DNA of 60,404 nt from Candidatus Rikenella faecigallinarum (GCA_019113395.1 DXHL01000007.1:1-60404); one strand, 5' to 3'; shown: positions 45,694-55,761, counted from the first letter of the stretch. Notes: generated from the sequence alone by a model not told the origin. Made by a program: numbers and translations.

Positions 45694-46182
45694 ATGGCCG
45701 AAGAACTCCACATACCCCACTCCGCTGACCGTACCGCACGCTATGCCGCCCTGTTACCTCAGGTCGAGGCACTGACTGCCGCCGAAACCGACCCCGTTGC
45801 TAATATGGGCAACGTGGCTGCGGTATTGCGGGAGGCCTTTGGCTTTTTCTGGGTCGGTTTCTACCGCGTTGCAGGAGAGGAGTTGGTACTGGGACCATTT
45901 CAAGGGCCGCTGGCCTGCACCCGCATACGACGGGGAAAAGGGGTATGCGGCACGGCATGGGCAGAACGGCGGAGCCAGTTGGTGCCCGATGTAGATGCTT
46001 TTCCGGGCCACATTGCTTGCAGTTCGGCATCGAAATCGGAACTTGTCGTTCCAATTATTGACTCTGCGGGAGATGTTCGTGCTGTGTTGGATATTGACAG
46101 TGACCGCTTGAACGACTTTTCGGAGAGCGACCAAACATGGCTCGAACGGTGGATGCAAACCCTTGGAGAGAGACTCTACTAA
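45694..46182 (+). CDS. msrC: free methionine-(R)-sulfoxide reductase
   Basis: 162-residue GAF-domain enzyme that repairs oxidised free methionine. The three conserved cysteines are present: C75 in GPLACTRI, C85 in GVCGTAW and C109 in FPGHIACSS. The end of the fold is IDSAGDVRAVLDIDSDRLNDFSE. It starts the msrC-znuA-znuC-znuB run; znuA begins 2 bases after its stop. The association of a methionine-repair enzyme with zinc import suggests a shared stress response, which is inference. Confidence 0.94.
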   Translation: MAEELHIPHSADRTARYAALLPQVEALTAAETDPVANMGNVAAVLREAFGFFWVGFYRVAGEELVLGPFQGPLACTRIRRGKGVCGTAWAERRSQLVPDVDAFPGHIACSSASKSELVVPIIDSAGDVRAVLDIDSDRLNDFSESDQTWLERWMQTLGERLY

Positions 46183-46184
46183 GC

Positions 46185-47060
46185 ATGAAACGACTCATAC
46201 CTATTCTCAGCCTGTTTTTAATCGCCTGTCACAGCGCACCCAAATCGGAATCGGAGGTTATCTACGTCTCGATAGCTCCGCTAAAGTATGTTGTGGAGCA
46301 GATTGCCGACTCTACCGCCCGCATTGAAGGATTGGTACCGGAGACCTCCTCGCCCGAAAGTTTCGAGCCGACCATTCAGCAGGTACGCGACCTGGCCAAC
46401 GCCTCGATGTATATCACCACGGGGCTGCTCGATTTCGAACGCGCTTTGGCCGCCAAGATACCCGAAATTGCACCGCAAACCGCTATCGTCAATCTGTCGG
46501 AGGGTATCGATGTATTGGAGGGCTCGTGCAGTCACAACCACGGAACAGACGACGCACACGGCGGACATGGTGTAGACCCGCATATTTGGTTGTCGCCGCG
46601 TTTGGTGGCAGGAATGGGTCAGGCGATTGCCGCTCGCTTGGGAAGCCTGCATCCTCAATCGGCATCGGTTTACGACAACCGTGCCAAGCTGCTTGCCCAA
46701 CGCATCGATTCGCTGGATAACCATATTCAACAGCAACTCAGCCAAGCCAAACGCCGTTCGTTCGCTATCGGCCACACCTCGTTAAGCTACTTTGCACAGG
46801 ACTACGGGCTGGAGCAGATTGCCGTCGAGGTGGACGGCAAGGAGCCGAGTGTCAAGGCCATGAAAGCGCTTATCGACACGCTGCAGGGGCGAGGCGTGCG
46901 GACCGTGCTCTACCAACTGCAGACAAGCGACGCTGCGGCGCGCACCATCGCTCGGGAGTTACCCGGCGGACGGGCCGTGGTTTTTGACCCGATGTCCGAG
47001 GCATGGTTGGAGAACATGTATCGGCTGGCCGATACGCTGCAGGTGATTTTGAACGAATAA
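46185..47060 (+). CDS. znuA: zinc ABC transporter substrate-binding lipoprotein
   Basis: 291 residues from the start at 46185. The lipobox L12-I-A-C15 marks a lipoprotein. The TroA/ZnuA fold is clear: VSIAPLKYVVEQIA, a His-rich loop CSHNHGTDDAHGGHG at 115-129, metal ligand H133 in DPHIWLSP, the FAIGHTSLSYFAQDYG block and VVFDPMSEAW. The place of the usual first His ligand (sPHtyeP) reads SPESFEP, so a glutamate may replace it. It binds zinc and hands it to ZnuB. The adjacent ATPase and permease genes complete the importer. Confidence 0.94.
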   Translation: MKRLIPILSLFLIACHSAPKSESEVIYVSIAPLKYVVEQIADSTARIEGLVPETSSPESFEPTIQQVRDLANASMYITTGLLDFERALAAKIPEIAPQTAIVNLSEGIDVLEGSCSHNHGTDDAHGGHGVDPHIWLSPRLVAGMGQAIAARLGSLHPQSASVYDNRAKLLAQRIDSLDNHIQQQLSQAKRRSFAIGHTSLSYFAQDYGLEQIAVEVDGKEPSVKAMKALIDTLQGRGVRTVLYQLQTSDAAARTIARELPGGRAVVFDPMSEAWLENMYRLADTLQVILNE

Positions 47061-47073
47061 ACCCGCCCACCCC

Positions 47074-47859
47074 ATGGAACTGCTGAAAATTGAGAATCTG
47101 GCTGTTGGGTATCCGGGTGAGCCTCCTACGGTGAGCGGCATCAACCTGACGGTCTCCGACCATGACTATATCGGCATTATTGGTCCCAACGGGGGCGGGA
47201 AAACCACCTTTATCCGTACGCTTACGGGTGCTCTTGCACCCGTAAGCGGCCACATTGAACGCCTTGTGCCGTCGCTTCGCATGGGCTACCTGCCCCAAAT
47301 CAAGAGCATTGACAAACGTTTTCCGCTCTCGGTATGCGATGTGGTGCTGTCGGGCTTGATGGCCGAGAAGGGCCTTTTCGGACGTTATCGCAAAGGAGAC
47401 CGCCAACGGGCCAAAGAGCTGCTCGGGGAGATTGGTATCGGGCACCTCGCCCATCGCCCTGTTGGAGCCCTGTCGGGCGGCGAACTGCAACGGGTGCTGT
47501 TGTGCCGCGCCCTGATAGCCGACCCGCAACTGCTGATACTCGACGAGCCGACCACCTTTGTGGACAACCGTTTCGAAAAAGAACTCTATGAGCTGTTGGC
47601 CGAACTGAACCAGCAAATGGCCATTATCATGGTATCGCACGACCTCGGGACCATCAGCCGCTACGTGAAGAGCATCGTTTGCATCAACCGCTGCTTCCAC
47701 TACCACCCCTCGAACATCATCACCTCGCAGCAACTTCAGGAGTACGACTGCCCGATACAGTTGATATCGCACGGCCCCGTACCGCATACGGTGTTGTCGC
47801 AACACACCCACTGCACGTGCTGTTCCCCTGATGATACCCCATCCGAAACCACCCGCTGA
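47074..47859 (+). CDS. znuC: zinc ABC transporter ATP-binding protein
   Basis: 261 residues. Walker A GPNGGGKTT at 37-45; signature LSGGELQRVLLCRAL; Walker B LLILDEPTTFVD; H-loop MVSHDLG. The last 60 residues form a His/Cys-rich tail (CFHYHPSN, then HTHCTCCSP near the end) that could sense zinc. Codons 49-59 lie in a perfect 13-bp inverted repeat. The stop overlaps the znuB start by one base (TGATG), so ATPase and permease are co-translated. Confidence 0.95.
   Translation: MELLKIENLAVGYPGEPPTVSGINLTVSDHDYIGIIGPNGGGKTTFIRTLTGALAPVSGHIERLVPSLRMGYLPQIKSIDKRFPLSVCDVVLSGLMAEKGLFGRYRKGDRQRAKELLGEIGIGHLAHRPVGALSGGELQRVLLCRALIADPQLLILDEPTTFVDNRFEKELYELLAELNQQMAIIMVSHDLGTISRYVKSIVCINRCFHYHPSNIITSQQLQEYDCPIQLISHGPVPHTVLSQHTHCTCCSPDDTPSETTR
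47219..47248. repeat. inverted repeat inside znuC
   Basis: Perfect 13-bp arms (47219-47231, 47236-47248) with a 4-base loop, just after the Walker A codons. No T-run follows in either direction. Confidence 0.65.
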
Positions 47860-48710
47860 TGATTACCTTTCTGCACGAAATATTCACCTATCCCTTTCTT
47901 GGAAATGCCGCCCTGGCTGCGCTGCTCTCGGGCATTGCCTGCGGCATTATCGGAACTTACATTGTGGCACGCCGACTGGTCTTTATGAGCGGCGGCATTA
48001 CCCACGCGTCGTTTGGGGGCATAGGTATTGCCTACTACCTCGGCGCCAATCCGCTGTGGGGGGCGCTGATTTTCGCGGTCTGCTCGGCAGTAGGAATTGA
48101 AGCCTTCAGCCGCAACGGCAAGGTGAGCGAAGATGCTGCCACGGGTGTACTGTGGTCGCTGGGAATGACCGTAGGGATTATTTTTATCTTCCTCACGCCG
48201 GGTTATGCCCCGAATCTGATGAGTTTTCTCTTTGGGAACATCCTGATGGTGGACAGCCACAACTTGCTGTGGCTCGCAGGACTGGACCTCTTTCTGATAC
48301 TGCTCTTCAGCCTCTGCTACCGCGCCATTGTCTATACGGCTTTCGACCGCGAATTTGCCGCTTCTCAGAAACTGCCCACGGGGTGGATTAGCCACCTGAT
48401 GATGATACTGATTGCCGCGACCATCGTTTTGAGTATCAAAACAATGGGAATTGTGCTCCTGATGTCGCTTCTGACGCTGCCCGTGCTGATTGCCGGCACG
48501 CTCACCAGAAACTATAAGAGCCAAACCCTTTGGGCGTGTATCCTCGGGGCACTCGGCACCTTCCTGGGCCTCTACGTCAGCTACGAGAGCAACATACCCT
48601 CCGGAGCAAGCGCCATTGCGGTTCTGGCGATTACCTACGGTGTTGTACGGATTGTAGCGGCCTGTTTTCGCCGCCTGCGGCAAAAACAGGCCGCTACTTC
48701 ACGCGGATAA
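47859..48710 (+). CDS. znuB: zinc ABC transporter permease
   Basis: 283 residues with about eight membrane helices. ABC-3 family marks are IVARRLVFMSGGITHASFGGIGIAYYLG split over two strands of sequence and MGIVLLMSLLTLPVLIAG. It forms the channel of the zinc importer. Its 3' end overlaps the convergent O-methyltransferase gene by 17 bases, with no terminator visible between them. Confidence 0.95.
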   Translation: MITFLHEIFTYPFLGNAALAALLSGIACGIIGTYIVARRLVFMSGGITHASFGGIGIAYYLGANPLWGALIFAVCSAVGIEAFSRNGKVSEDAATGVLWSLGMTVGIIFIFLTPGYAPNLMSFLFGNILMVDSHNLLWLAGLDLFLILLFSLCYRAIVYTAFDREFAASQKLPTGWISHLMMILIAATIVLSIKTMGIVLLMSLLTLPVLIAGTLTRNYKSQTLWACILGALGTFLGLYVSYESNIPSGASAIAVLAITYGVVRIVAACFRRLRQKQAATSRG

Positions 48711-49338
48711 GGCTCAACCCGTCGCGCAGTGGTATAATGACCTGCTCGACCCTCGGGTCGTCGCGTACCATGCGATTAAATTCCAGCAACCCTAAGGTCT
48801 GTCGGTCGCCCTGCGGTATATCTTCCTGTGTCACCTTGCCGCTCCACAGCACATTATCGGCCAGAATCACACTGCCCGAGTGCACCCATCCTCCGTCCAT
48901 CAGCATACGGAAATAGTCGGGATATTCGCGTTTGTCGGCATCGATAAAGACCACGTCGAAACAGAGCCCCAACTGCGGCACCACCTCCAGTGCCGGTCCT
49001 ACATGCTGCACAATCCGCTCGCGCAGCCCCGCCTTTTCGATGTATTCAGCCGCAAAATCATAGAGTTCATCATTGATTTCGACGGTATGCAGAACCGCCC
49101 CCTCACGCGACAGTCCTCGCGCCATGGCAATGGCCGAATAGCCCGTAAAGGTGCCCAACTCCAGCACGTACTGCGGATTAATCAGGGTAATGAGCAGTTC
49201 GAGTATCTTCCCCTGAAGATGTCCCGAGAGCATCCGCGGCTGGATAACCCGCAGGTGGGTCTGTCGGTCGAGTTCAGCCAGTACGGGGTCTTCGGGCGAA
49301 GTGTGCGCGAGTATGTAACGCTCCAGGTCAGTAGACAT
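48694..49338 (-). CDS. O-methyltransferase (caffeoyl-CoA OMT-like)
   Basis: 214 residues. SAM-binding motifs of the class I fold are VLELGTFTGYSAIAMARGL and HTVEINDELYDFA; the metal-dependent catalytic aspartates are in VVFIDADKREYPDYF and LADNVLWSGKV. It belongs to the cation-dependent methyltransferase family 3 with catechol-type substrates in plants; the bacterial substrate is unknown. Last gene of a minus-strand run, 3 bases after the M16 peptidase gene. Confidence 0.93.
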   Translation of the reverse strand: MSTDLERYILAHTSPEDPVLAELDRQTHLRVIQPRMLSGHLQGKILELLITLINPQYVLELGTFTGYSAIAMARGLSREGAVLHTVEINDELYDFAAEYIEKAGLRERIVQHVGPALEVVPQLGLCFDVVFIDADKREYPDYFRMLMDGGWVHSGSVILADNVLWSGKVTQEDIPQGDRQTLGLLEFNRMVRDDPRVEQVIIPLRDGLSLIRVK

Positions 49339-49341
49339 AAC

Positions 49342-50595
49342 CTATTGATAGATTAACGAGTATTGATTTTCTTCGGCAAAGATTTCCTGAGCCACATCCT
49401 GCAATTCCTCGGCGGTAATGGCCTGAATCTTGGCCGCAATCTCGGCCGTACTGTCAAACGAGCCGTAGACCAAAAGACTTTTGGCCACCCCCAGCATCAG
49501 GTTTTCGGTATTATCCGAAGCAATGGCCATCTGCCCGATAAACTGTTTCTTGGCCCGCGCCAGCTGGGCCGTGGAGAGTTTCTCCTCGCGCAGTTTGCGT
49601 AACTCGGCCTGCACCAATTCGATGGAACGCTCCAGTTTTTCCTTGTCACATCCCAAGTAAATCGTGTAGAGGCCACTATCGCAATAGGGTACATAACCCG
49701 CCTCGACATTGTAGGTGAGGGCATGCTTCTCGCGCAGTTGCATATTGAGCCGCGAGACCGACGACGGCCCGCCCAGCAGGTTAATCAGAAAGGCGAGCCA
49801 CATTCGTTTGGGGTCATGCAGGTCATACCCGTATCCGCCCATCAGACAGTGGGTTTGGTAGGTATTCTTATGGCGTGTCAGGCGAAAAAGCGGTTGCCGT
49901 TCAGGAGCCACTCTCGGACGCAGTGCTACCCCACCGCTATGGTTTCCCGTCAAGCTCCCGAAATAACATTCGCAGAGCTCTCGAAACCGCCCATGCGGCA
50001 TCTGTACCGAAGCCGAAAAGACCACCTGCTCCGGACGATAGTACCCACCCACATAATCGACCAGCTGTTGCCGCGTAGCCCGCTTCAGGTTGCGTTTGCT
50101 TCCCAGGATGTTCCGTCCCAGCGGCGACCCGGCAAAAAGCAGTTCCTCAAATTCATCGAAAATCAACTCGGCAGGCGAGTCCTTGTAGGAATTGATTTCG
50201 TCAATAATCACCTCTCGCTCCTTGTCGAGTTCGCGTTCGTCAAAGCGCGAGCGAAAGGCCATATCGGCCAGCAAATCCATTCCCTTGGCCAACTCCGACC
50301 GCAACAGCGTAGCATGAATGACCGTCTCCTCCTTGGTCGTAAAAGCGTTCAGCTCGCCACCGGCATTCTCCAGCAGGCTGTTCACCTGATAGGCCGAGCG
50401 TCGTTCGGTACCTTTGAACATCAGGTGTTCGACCAGATGGGCCACGCCGTGCTGGTCGTCGGCTTCATCGCGTGTTCCGGCACCGATGGTCAGCGCAATG
50501 TGCGCGACGGCAGCCGCCCGACCGCCGAACGGTCTGCGGTGCACACACCGCAGACCGTTCGGCAGGGTAAACGTATCAAATTCCTTCTCTGCCAT
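49342..50595 (-). CDS. M16-family zinc peptidase
   Basis: 417 residues. The inverted zinc motif H53-L-V-E56-H57 and the downstream glutamate in EREVIIDEINSYKD show an active M16 processing-peptidase-like enzyme. Two M16 domains of about 200 residues are present. No signal peptide is apparent, so it may be cytoplasmic. Codons 11-24 contain a perfect 18-bp inverted repeat. It lies 18 bases after uvrA and 3 bases before the O-methyltransferase gene. Confidence 0.94.
   Translation of the reverse strand: MAEKEFDTFTLPNGLRCVHRRPFGGRAAAVAHIALTIGAGTRDEADDQHGVAHLVEHLMFKGTERRSAYQVNSLLENAGGELNAFTTKEETVIHATLLRSELAKGMDLLADMAFRSRFDERELDKEREVIIDEINSYKDSPAELIFDEFEELLFAGSPLGRNILGSKRNLKRATRQQLVDYVGGYYRPEQVVFSASVQMPHGRFRELCECYFGSLTGNHSGGVALRPRVAPERQPLFRLTRHKNTYQTHCLMGGYGYDLHDPKRMWLAFLINLLGGPSSVSRLNMQLREKHALTYNVEAGYVPYCDSGLYTIYLGCDKEKLERSIELVQAELRKLREEKLSTAQLARAKKQFIGQMAIASDNTENLMLGVAKSLLVYGSFDSTAEIAAKIQAITAEELQDVAQEIFAEENQYSLIYQ
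50524..50563. repeat. long perfect inverted repeat inside the M16 peptidase gene
   Basis: 18-bp arms (50524-50541, 50546-50563) with a 4-base loop, in codons 11-24. By a simple estimate a stem this long is expected fewer than once per thousand windows of this size. No T-run follows in either direction. Confidence 0.8.
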
Positions 50596-50613
50596 ACTTT
50601 CGTTGCAAAGGTA

Positions 50614-53460
50614 CTACTCCATCACCGCTTTCAAATAGCGAGCCGTGTAACTTCCCGCAGCCTCGGGTGCTTCGGCCAGCTCCCGCGGCGTACCGGCAAA
50701 GACCAGATTTCCGCCCCGTTCTCCTCCGTCGGGCCCCAGGTCAATGACCCAGTCGGCACACTTCACCACATCCATGTTGTGCTCCACCACCACAATCGTA
50801 TGCCCCTTCTGCATCAACGCTTCAAATGAACGCAGCAACTTCTTGATATCATGGAAGTGAAGACCTGTTGTCGGCTCGTCAAAGATAAAGAGAATCGGTT
50901 GCGTGGAGTTCTCCTTCAGCAGGAATGACGCCAACTTCACGCGCTGACTCTCACCCCCTGACAGCGTCGAGGAGGATTGCCCCAGTTTCACATAGCCGAG
51001 CCCCACATCCTGCAGGGTTTTGAGTTTTTCGATAATGCGCAGGTTGATTTTATCTTTGTCGGCATACTGTCCGAAGAAGTCAATGGCCTCGTCGATGCTC
51101 ATCTCCAGCACGTCGTATATCGACTTTCCATGGTATCGCACCTGCAACACCTCGTCTCGGAACCGTTTCCCGTTGCACGCCTCACAGACCAACTCCACGT
51201 CAGCCATAAACTGCATCTCGACCCGAATCACCCCCTCGCCCTTACACTCTTCGCAGCGTCCACCGGCAATATTGAAGGAAAAACTCGATGAATCGAATTT
51301 ATATTGTTTGGCAAGTTGCTGTTCTGCAAATAGTTTACGAATCTCATCGTAAGCTTTAATGTAGGTTACGGGATTGGAACGCAACGACCGCCCGATAGGA
51401 TTCTGGTCAATCATCTCCACTCCTTTGATTCGAGCGATATCGCCTGTAACAGCATCGAAATCGCCCGGGCGGTCACCCGTTTCGGTCACCTCGCGCCGCA
51501 AGGCAGGGTAGAGAATATTTTTGACTAGCGAAGATTTGCCGCTTCCGCTCACCCCCGTAATGCAGGTCATCACCCCCAGCGGAATTCGTACATCGACACT
51601 TTTCAGGTTGTGTTCCCGTGCCCCTTTGATTTCGATATAGCTACCCGTTTTCCGTACATGAGCAGGGGACTCAATCCGCTCCCGACCGGTCATGTAGCGC
51701 ACGGTAAGGCTGCGATTGTCTGCCTGTTCCGCCGCCCGCTCCATCTCCTCATATGCACCCTGAAAAACCACCTCGCCCCCACCATAACCGGCCAGCGGTC
51801 CAATATCTATCACCTGGTCGGCCGCACGGATAATCTCGGCATCATGTTCCACCACAATCACCGTATTGCCCAAGTCACGCAACTGTTTGAGTACCCCAAT
51901 CAGTTTGTCCGTATCACGGGGATGGAGGCCGATACTGGGTTCGTCGAGGATATAGAGCGACCCGACCAGACTGCTCCCCAACGACGTGGCCAGGTTAATT
52001 CGCTGGCTTTCACCGCCCGAGAGGGTCGAAGAGAGGCGGTCGAGGTGTAGGTAAGAGAGCCCCACGTCCTCCAGATATTGCAGTCGGTTTTTAATCTCGG
52101 TCAAAGCCCGTCCCCCGACAGCCGCATCGTGCTCATCGAGTTGGAGTTGGTCAAAAAAGGCTTTCAAATCACTGACGGGCATCCGCACCAGTTCGGTGAT
52201 GGCTCGCCCGCCGACCTTGACAAACGATGCTTCGGGCCGCAACCGTCCCCCGCCGCAATCAGGACAGGTGGTCTTCCCCGTATAACGTGAAAGCATCACG
52301 CGGTACTGGATTTTGTACCGCTCTTTTTCGAGAAACTCAAAAAACTCATTCAGCCCGTGAAAATACTGGTTCCCGAGCCACAAGAGGCGGCGCTGCTCGT
52401 CCGTCAGTTCGTGAAAGGGTTTATGAATCGGGAATCCGAATTTCGAGGCATTCATCACCAGCTGCTCCTTCCACCAGCGCATCGTCTCGCCGCGCCAGCA
52501 GACCACCGCATCGTCATAGACAGACTTCGACTTGTCGGGAATCACCAACTCTTCGTCGATGCCGACCACGCGGCCGTAACCTTCACACCGCGGACAGGCC
52601 CCAAGCGGATTGTTGAAGCTGAACATGTGTTCAAAGGGCCGTTGGAAGGTCATTCCGTCCGCCTCAAATCGGTTCGAGAATTGCTCTATATGAAGCCCGT
52701 CAGCAGACTGTTTGTCAACAGGAAAAACAATTACAGAACATCTGCCATCCCCCACCTCGAAAGCCGTCTGCACCGAATCGAACAGGCGACTACACCACTC
52801 CTCCTGCGCAGCCGCCCCTTCTGGCACCGCAAAACGGTCCACCAACACCGCCAGGTCATCCGCCGTATAGTCGTCAATCTTCGGCAAAATATCCTGCGTG
52901 TAGAGCACCTCTCCCGACGCCAGCACCAGCCGTTCGAAGCCATCTTTCATCAGCAGGGTCAGTTTCTCAATGACCCCCTGATTTTCATGCAGGGCAATCG
53001 GCGCCGAGAGCATCACCCGCCGTCCTGCGTCCAGCGCAGCCACATAGTCCACCACATCCTGCACCGTATGGGCCTTGACCTCCCGTCCGCTCACCGGCGA
53101 AAAAGTCCGTCCAATACGGGCATACAGCAGCCGCAGGTAATCGTAAATTTCGGTTGTGGTCCCCACCGTCGAACGCGGGTTGCGCGTATTGACCTTTTGT
53201 TCGACGGCGATAGCCGGAGCAATGCCGGTGATAAAATCGACATCGGGTTTTTCGATTTTCCCGAGGAACTGCCGCGCATAAGCCGACAGGCTCTCGACAT
53301 AGCGCCGCTGCCCCTCCGCGAAAATCGTATCGAAGGCCAGGGTCGATTTTCCGGAGCCCGAGAGCCCCGTTACAACCACCAGTTTATTGTGCGGTATCCG
53401 CACCTCTATGTTTTTGAGGTTATGGACCCTGGCCCCCTTTACATGAATATCCTGTTCCAT
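50614..53460 (-). CDS. uvrA: excinuclease ABC subunit A
   Basis: 948 residues. DNA-damage recognition ATPase of nucleotide excision repair. Two ABC modules are present: [14 protein letters not shown] near the N-terminus with [16 protein letters not shown], and [15 protein letters not shown] with [16 protein letters not shown]. Zinc-binding CxxC pairs occur in [21 protein letters not shown] and CEECKGEG. Length matches the canonical UvrA1. It follows pyrI by 43 bases on the same strand. Confidence 0.97.
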   Translation of the reverse strand: MEQDIHVKGARVHNLKNIEVRIPHNKLVVVTGLSGSGKSTLAFDTIFAEGQRRYVESLSAYARQFLGKIEKPDVDFITGIAPAIAVEQKVNTRNPRSTVGTTTEIYDYLRLLYARIGRTFSPVSGREVKAHTVQDVVDYVAALDAGRRVMLSAPIALHENQGVIEKLTLLMKDGFERLVLASGEVLYTQDILPKIDDYTADDLAVLVDRFAVPEGAAAQEEWCSRLFDSVQTAFEVGDGRCSVIVFPVDKQSADGLHIEQFSNRFEADGMTFQRPFEHMFSFNNPLGACPRCEGYGRVVGIDEELVIPDKSKSVYDDAVVCWRGETMRWWKEQLVMNASKFGFPIHKPFHELTDEQRRLLWLGNQYFHGLNEFFEFLEKERYKIQYRVMLSRYTGKTTCPDCGGGRLRPEASFVKVGGRAITELVRMPVSDLKAFFDQLQLDEHDAAVGGRALTEIKNRLQYLEDVGLSYLHLDRLSSTLSGGESQRINLATSLGSSLVGSLYILDEPSIGLHPRDTDKLIGVLKQLRDLGNTVIVVEHDAEIIRAADQVIDIGPLAGYGGGEVVFQGAYEEMERAAEQADNRSLTVRYMTGRERIESPAHVRKTGSYIEIKGAREHNLKSVDVRIPLGVMTCITGVSGSGKSSLVKNILYPALRREVTETGDRPGDFDAVTGDIARIKGVEMIDQNPIGRSLRSNPVTYIKAYDEIRKLFAEQQLAKQYKFDSSSFSFNIAGGRCEECKGEGVIRVEMQFMADVELVCEACNGKRFRDEVLQVRYHGKSIYDVLEMSIDEAIDFFGQYADKDKINLRIIEKLKTLQDVGLGYVKLGQSSSTLSGGESQRVKLASFLLKENSTQPILFIFDEPTTGLHFHDIKKLLRSFEALMQKGHTIVVVEHNMDVVKCADWVIDLGPDGGERGGNLVFAGTPRELAEAPEAAGSYTARYLKAVME

Positions 53461-53503
53461 TCAGTTCGCTTAACAGACTACATACCAACGCACCACACCC
53501 TGT

Positions 53504-53989
53504 TTATCGTATAATTTCGATTTCCTCCTGGGTGGTAATTTTTTCGCAATACTTGCAGCGCAGCGCCAGTTCCCCTCCCCGCGTAAAGACATCGAAACGG
53601 GTCTTCACATTGGGTTCATGGTTGGTCACGCACATCGGGTTACCACACTTCACAAAACCTTCCACGTGGGTCGGCACTTCAATTTGGCGTTTTTCGGCCA
53701 CTTCGTAATCGCGGATAATGCTGAGCCGCGCCGTCGGCGCCACCAGCGAGATATAGCTAATCTCCTCGTCGGCGCAATACTTGTCTGCTATCTTGATAAT
53801 AGCCTTGGAACCAATGCGTTTGCTCTTCAGGTTCGTTCCGAAGGTCACCTGATGGGTGGTTTGGTCGAGGTTGAGCAACTTGATAACCTTAAAGAGGCTG
53901 GTCGGCGGAATGTGGTCAATGACGGTTCCGTTTTCGATGGCACTCACCTCGAGAATCCCTTTTTTATGATTTTCCTGATGTTCTGACAT
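53504..53989 (-). CDS. pyrI: aspartate carbamoyltransferase regulatory subunit
   Basis: 161 residues. The N-terminal allosteric domain starts LEVSAIENGTVIDHIPPTSLFKVIKLL. The C-terminal zinc domain has C-x4-C (CGNPMC) and C-x2-C (CKYC), which hold the contact with the catalytic chains. It gives feedback control by nucleotides. It lies 31 bases after pyrB; the presence of PyrI indicates the E. coli-like c6r6 holoenzyme. Confidence 0.97.
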   Translation of the reverse strand: MSEHQENHKKGILEVSAIENGTVIDHIPPTSLFKVIKLLNLDQTTHQVTFGTNLKSKRIGSKAIIKIADKYCADEEISYISLVAPTARLSIIRDYEVAEKRQIEVPTHVEGFVKCGNPMCVTNHEPNVKTRFDVFTRGGELALRCKYCEKITTQEEIEIIR

Positions 53990-54020
53990 GGCGTTTAATC
54001 ACTTTAGGTAAATCGAACAA

Positions 54021-54932
54021 TTACTTGACCCCGAACAGGTATGCCATAATGGCCATACGCGTATAGACCCCGTTTTCCGTCTGTTGGAACCAGTAGGCCT
54101 TCGGGTTGTCGTCCACATCGACAGAAATCTCGTTCACGCGCGGCAGCGGATGCAGAATGCGCATATTGGGTTTCGTATTCACCAGCATATCGTTGTGCAG
54201 GATATAGGCATTCTTGACCCGTTCGTACTCCATCAGGTCCGAGAAGCGTTCCCGCTGTACGCGCGTCATGTAGATAATATCGGCCATCTCCATCCGCTCC
54301 ATGATGTCAGCCGTTTCGTAATACGATATGCCGCGTTCGTAGAGCTGCATTTTGTATTCGGTGGGCATCTGGAGTTCAGGCGGCGAGACGAAGGTAAACT
54401 CTGCCTTGAAGTGCGACAGCGCCTCCAGCAGCGAATGCACCGTTCTTCCGTATTTCAGGTCCCCCACCATCATGATGTTGATGTTGTCCAACCGTCCCTG
54501 CGTTTTGAGGATGGAATAGAGGTCGAGGAGCGTCTGGCTGGGGTGTTGGTTGGCCCCGTCCCCCGCATTGACCACCGGCACCCGCGACACCTCGCTGGCA
54601 TACCGTGCAGCGCCTTCGACCGGATGCCGCATCACAATCATGTCGCAGTAGTTCGAGATAACGCGAATCGTATCGTGCAGCGTTTCACCCTTCGTGACAC
54701 TGGTGTTGTTCATGTCCGAGAAACCGATAACCCGCGCTCCGAGACGGTTAATGGCGCTTTCGAAGCTCAACCGCGTACGGGTCGAGGGCTCGAAGAAAAG
54801 CGACGCCACCACCTTTCCGTAGAGGAGTCTTTGGTTGGGATTTGCCTCGAAATCGGCTGCCAGTTCCATGATTCGGAGAATATCCTCCTTGGTGAAGTCA
54901 TGGATAGAGACCAGGCTTTGTTTTTCTTTCAT
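54021..54932 (-). CDS. pyrB: aspartate carbamoyltransferase catalytic subunit
   Basis: 303 residues. It makes carbamoyl-aspartate for pyrimidines. Carbamoyl-phosphate loop [13 protein letters not shown], the catalytic-site segment [31 protein letters not shown] and the PLPRVNEIS motif are intact. It is 8 bases after the YigZ-family gene and is followed by pyrI, so the enzyme is made from one transcript. Confidence 0.98.
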   Translation of the reverse strand: MKEKQSLVSIHDFTKEDILRIMELAADFEANPNQRLLYGKVVASLFFEPSTRTRLSFESAINRLGARVIGFSDMNNTSVTKGETLHDTIRVISNYCDMIVMRHPVEGAARYASEVSRVPVVNAGDGANQHPSQTLLDLYSILKTQGRLDNINIMMVGDLKYGRTVHSLLEALSHFKAEFTFVSPPELQMPTEYKMQLYERGISYYETADIMERMEMADIIYMTRVQRERFSDLMEYERVKNAYILHNDMLVNTKPNMRILHPLPRVNEISVDVDDNPKAYWFQQTENGVYTRMAIMAYLFGVK

Positions 54933-54940
54933 AATACGCG

Positions 54941-55558
54941 CTATGATGAGAATGACACATTGACACCTTCGATATCGTCCATCCGTTGTGCGAAGGTTTG
55001 CGCATCGCGCAGCCGCACGGCAGCCCGCAGCGTGCAGGCCAGGTCGAACTCCTGCCCCACCACCTCGGGGTTCATCTCCTTGACGACCCGCATGACCTGG
55101 TTTATGACCAGGTAGGGGAAGTCGACCGTCACGATTTGCTTTTCGGTACGTTCGACCACCTCGGCTGCGGCCAGTGCATCGGCCGTTGCCTCTTTGTAGG
55201 CGGCAATCAGCCCCGGGACACCGAGTTTGATACCTCCGAAATAGCGTACCACAACCACCAGCAGGTTGGTCAGCTCGCGGGAGAGGAGTTGGCCGAGTAT
55301 GGGTCTTCCGGCCGACCCGGCCGGTTCACCGTCGTCATTGGCACGGAAGCGCACACCGCCTTCCGATGCTTCAATGCCCAGCCGCCAGGCATAGCAGTGG
55401 TGACGGGCATCGTAATACTTCTCCTTGAGTGCATCGACCAGAGGTTTGACGTCGGTTTCTGAAAAAATCGGATAAGCAAAGGCGAGGAAACGGCTGCCTT
55501 TGTCCTTATAGAGCCCCTCGGCGGGGGATGCGATGGTGAGGTAGGTATCGCTAATCAC
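54941..55558 (-). CDS. YigZ/IMPACT-family protein
   Basis: 205 residues. The UPF0029/IMPACT N-terminal domain has [12 protein letters not shown], the HHCYAWRLG motif, [14 protein letters not shown] and [17 protein letters not shown], all typical of YigZ. The C-terminal 80 residues form the DUF1949-like domain. Homologues are linked to translation or proteolysis, but no reaction is settled. It is the first gene of the run that continues with pyrB, pyrI, uvrA, the M16 peptidase and the O-methyltransferase, and has a promoter directly upstream. Confidence 0.93.
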   Translation of the reverse strand: MISDTYLTIASPAEGLYKDKGSRFLAFAYPIFSETDVKPLVDALKEKYYDARHHCYAWRLGIEASEGGVRFRANDDGEPAGSAGRPILGQLLSRELTNLLVVVVRYFGGIKLGVPGLIAAYKEATADALAAAEVVERTEKQIVTVDFPYLVINQVMRVVKEMNPEVVGQEFDLACTLRAAVRLRDAQTFAQRMDDIEGVNVSFSS

Positions 55559-55580
55559 GCTCCGACACGGATAAACAGAA

Positions 55581-55612
55581 CAAAAGTAGCCATTCGGGGC
55601 GGGATAATCAAG
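55581..55612 (-). promoter_or_regulatory. promoter of the yigZ-pyrBI-uvrA run
   Basis: On the minus strand CTTG (complement of 55609-55612), 20 bases, then TACTTTTG (complement of 55581-55588), a full -7 match with a near -33. It lies 23 bases upstream of the start at 55558. Confidence 0.65.
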
Positions 55613-55647
55613 TCTGCGGGTGAATATTTTTCACTCGGTTCGACGGG

Positions 55648-55679
55648 TTTGGATTTCCGGAAAGAAGTGCGTATCTTTG
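55648..55679 (+). promoter_or_regulatory. promoter of greA
   Basis: TTTG at 55648-55651, 20 bases, then TATCTTTG at 55672-55679. Exact consensus. The leader to the greA ATG is about 75 bases. Confidence 0.85.
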
Positions 55680-55701
55680 TTGCAGTTGAATGAGATGGCT
55701 T

Positions 55702-55732
55702 CCCGATGCCGTATGGCTTCGGGGGTCTTTCT
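55702..55732 (+). promoter_or_regulatory. terminator-like hairpin in the greA leader
   Basis: Between the greA promoter and its start codon, a 9-pair stem with one mismatch (55702-55710, 55715-55723, loop GTAT) is followed by a T-rich run ending at 55737. It has the form of an attenuator. E. coli greA also has a leader terminator yielding the short RNA GraL; the similarity here is in arrangement, not sequence. Confidence 0.55.
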
Positions 55733-55761
55733 TTTTATGGTATGGAAAAACGAAAACGGTT

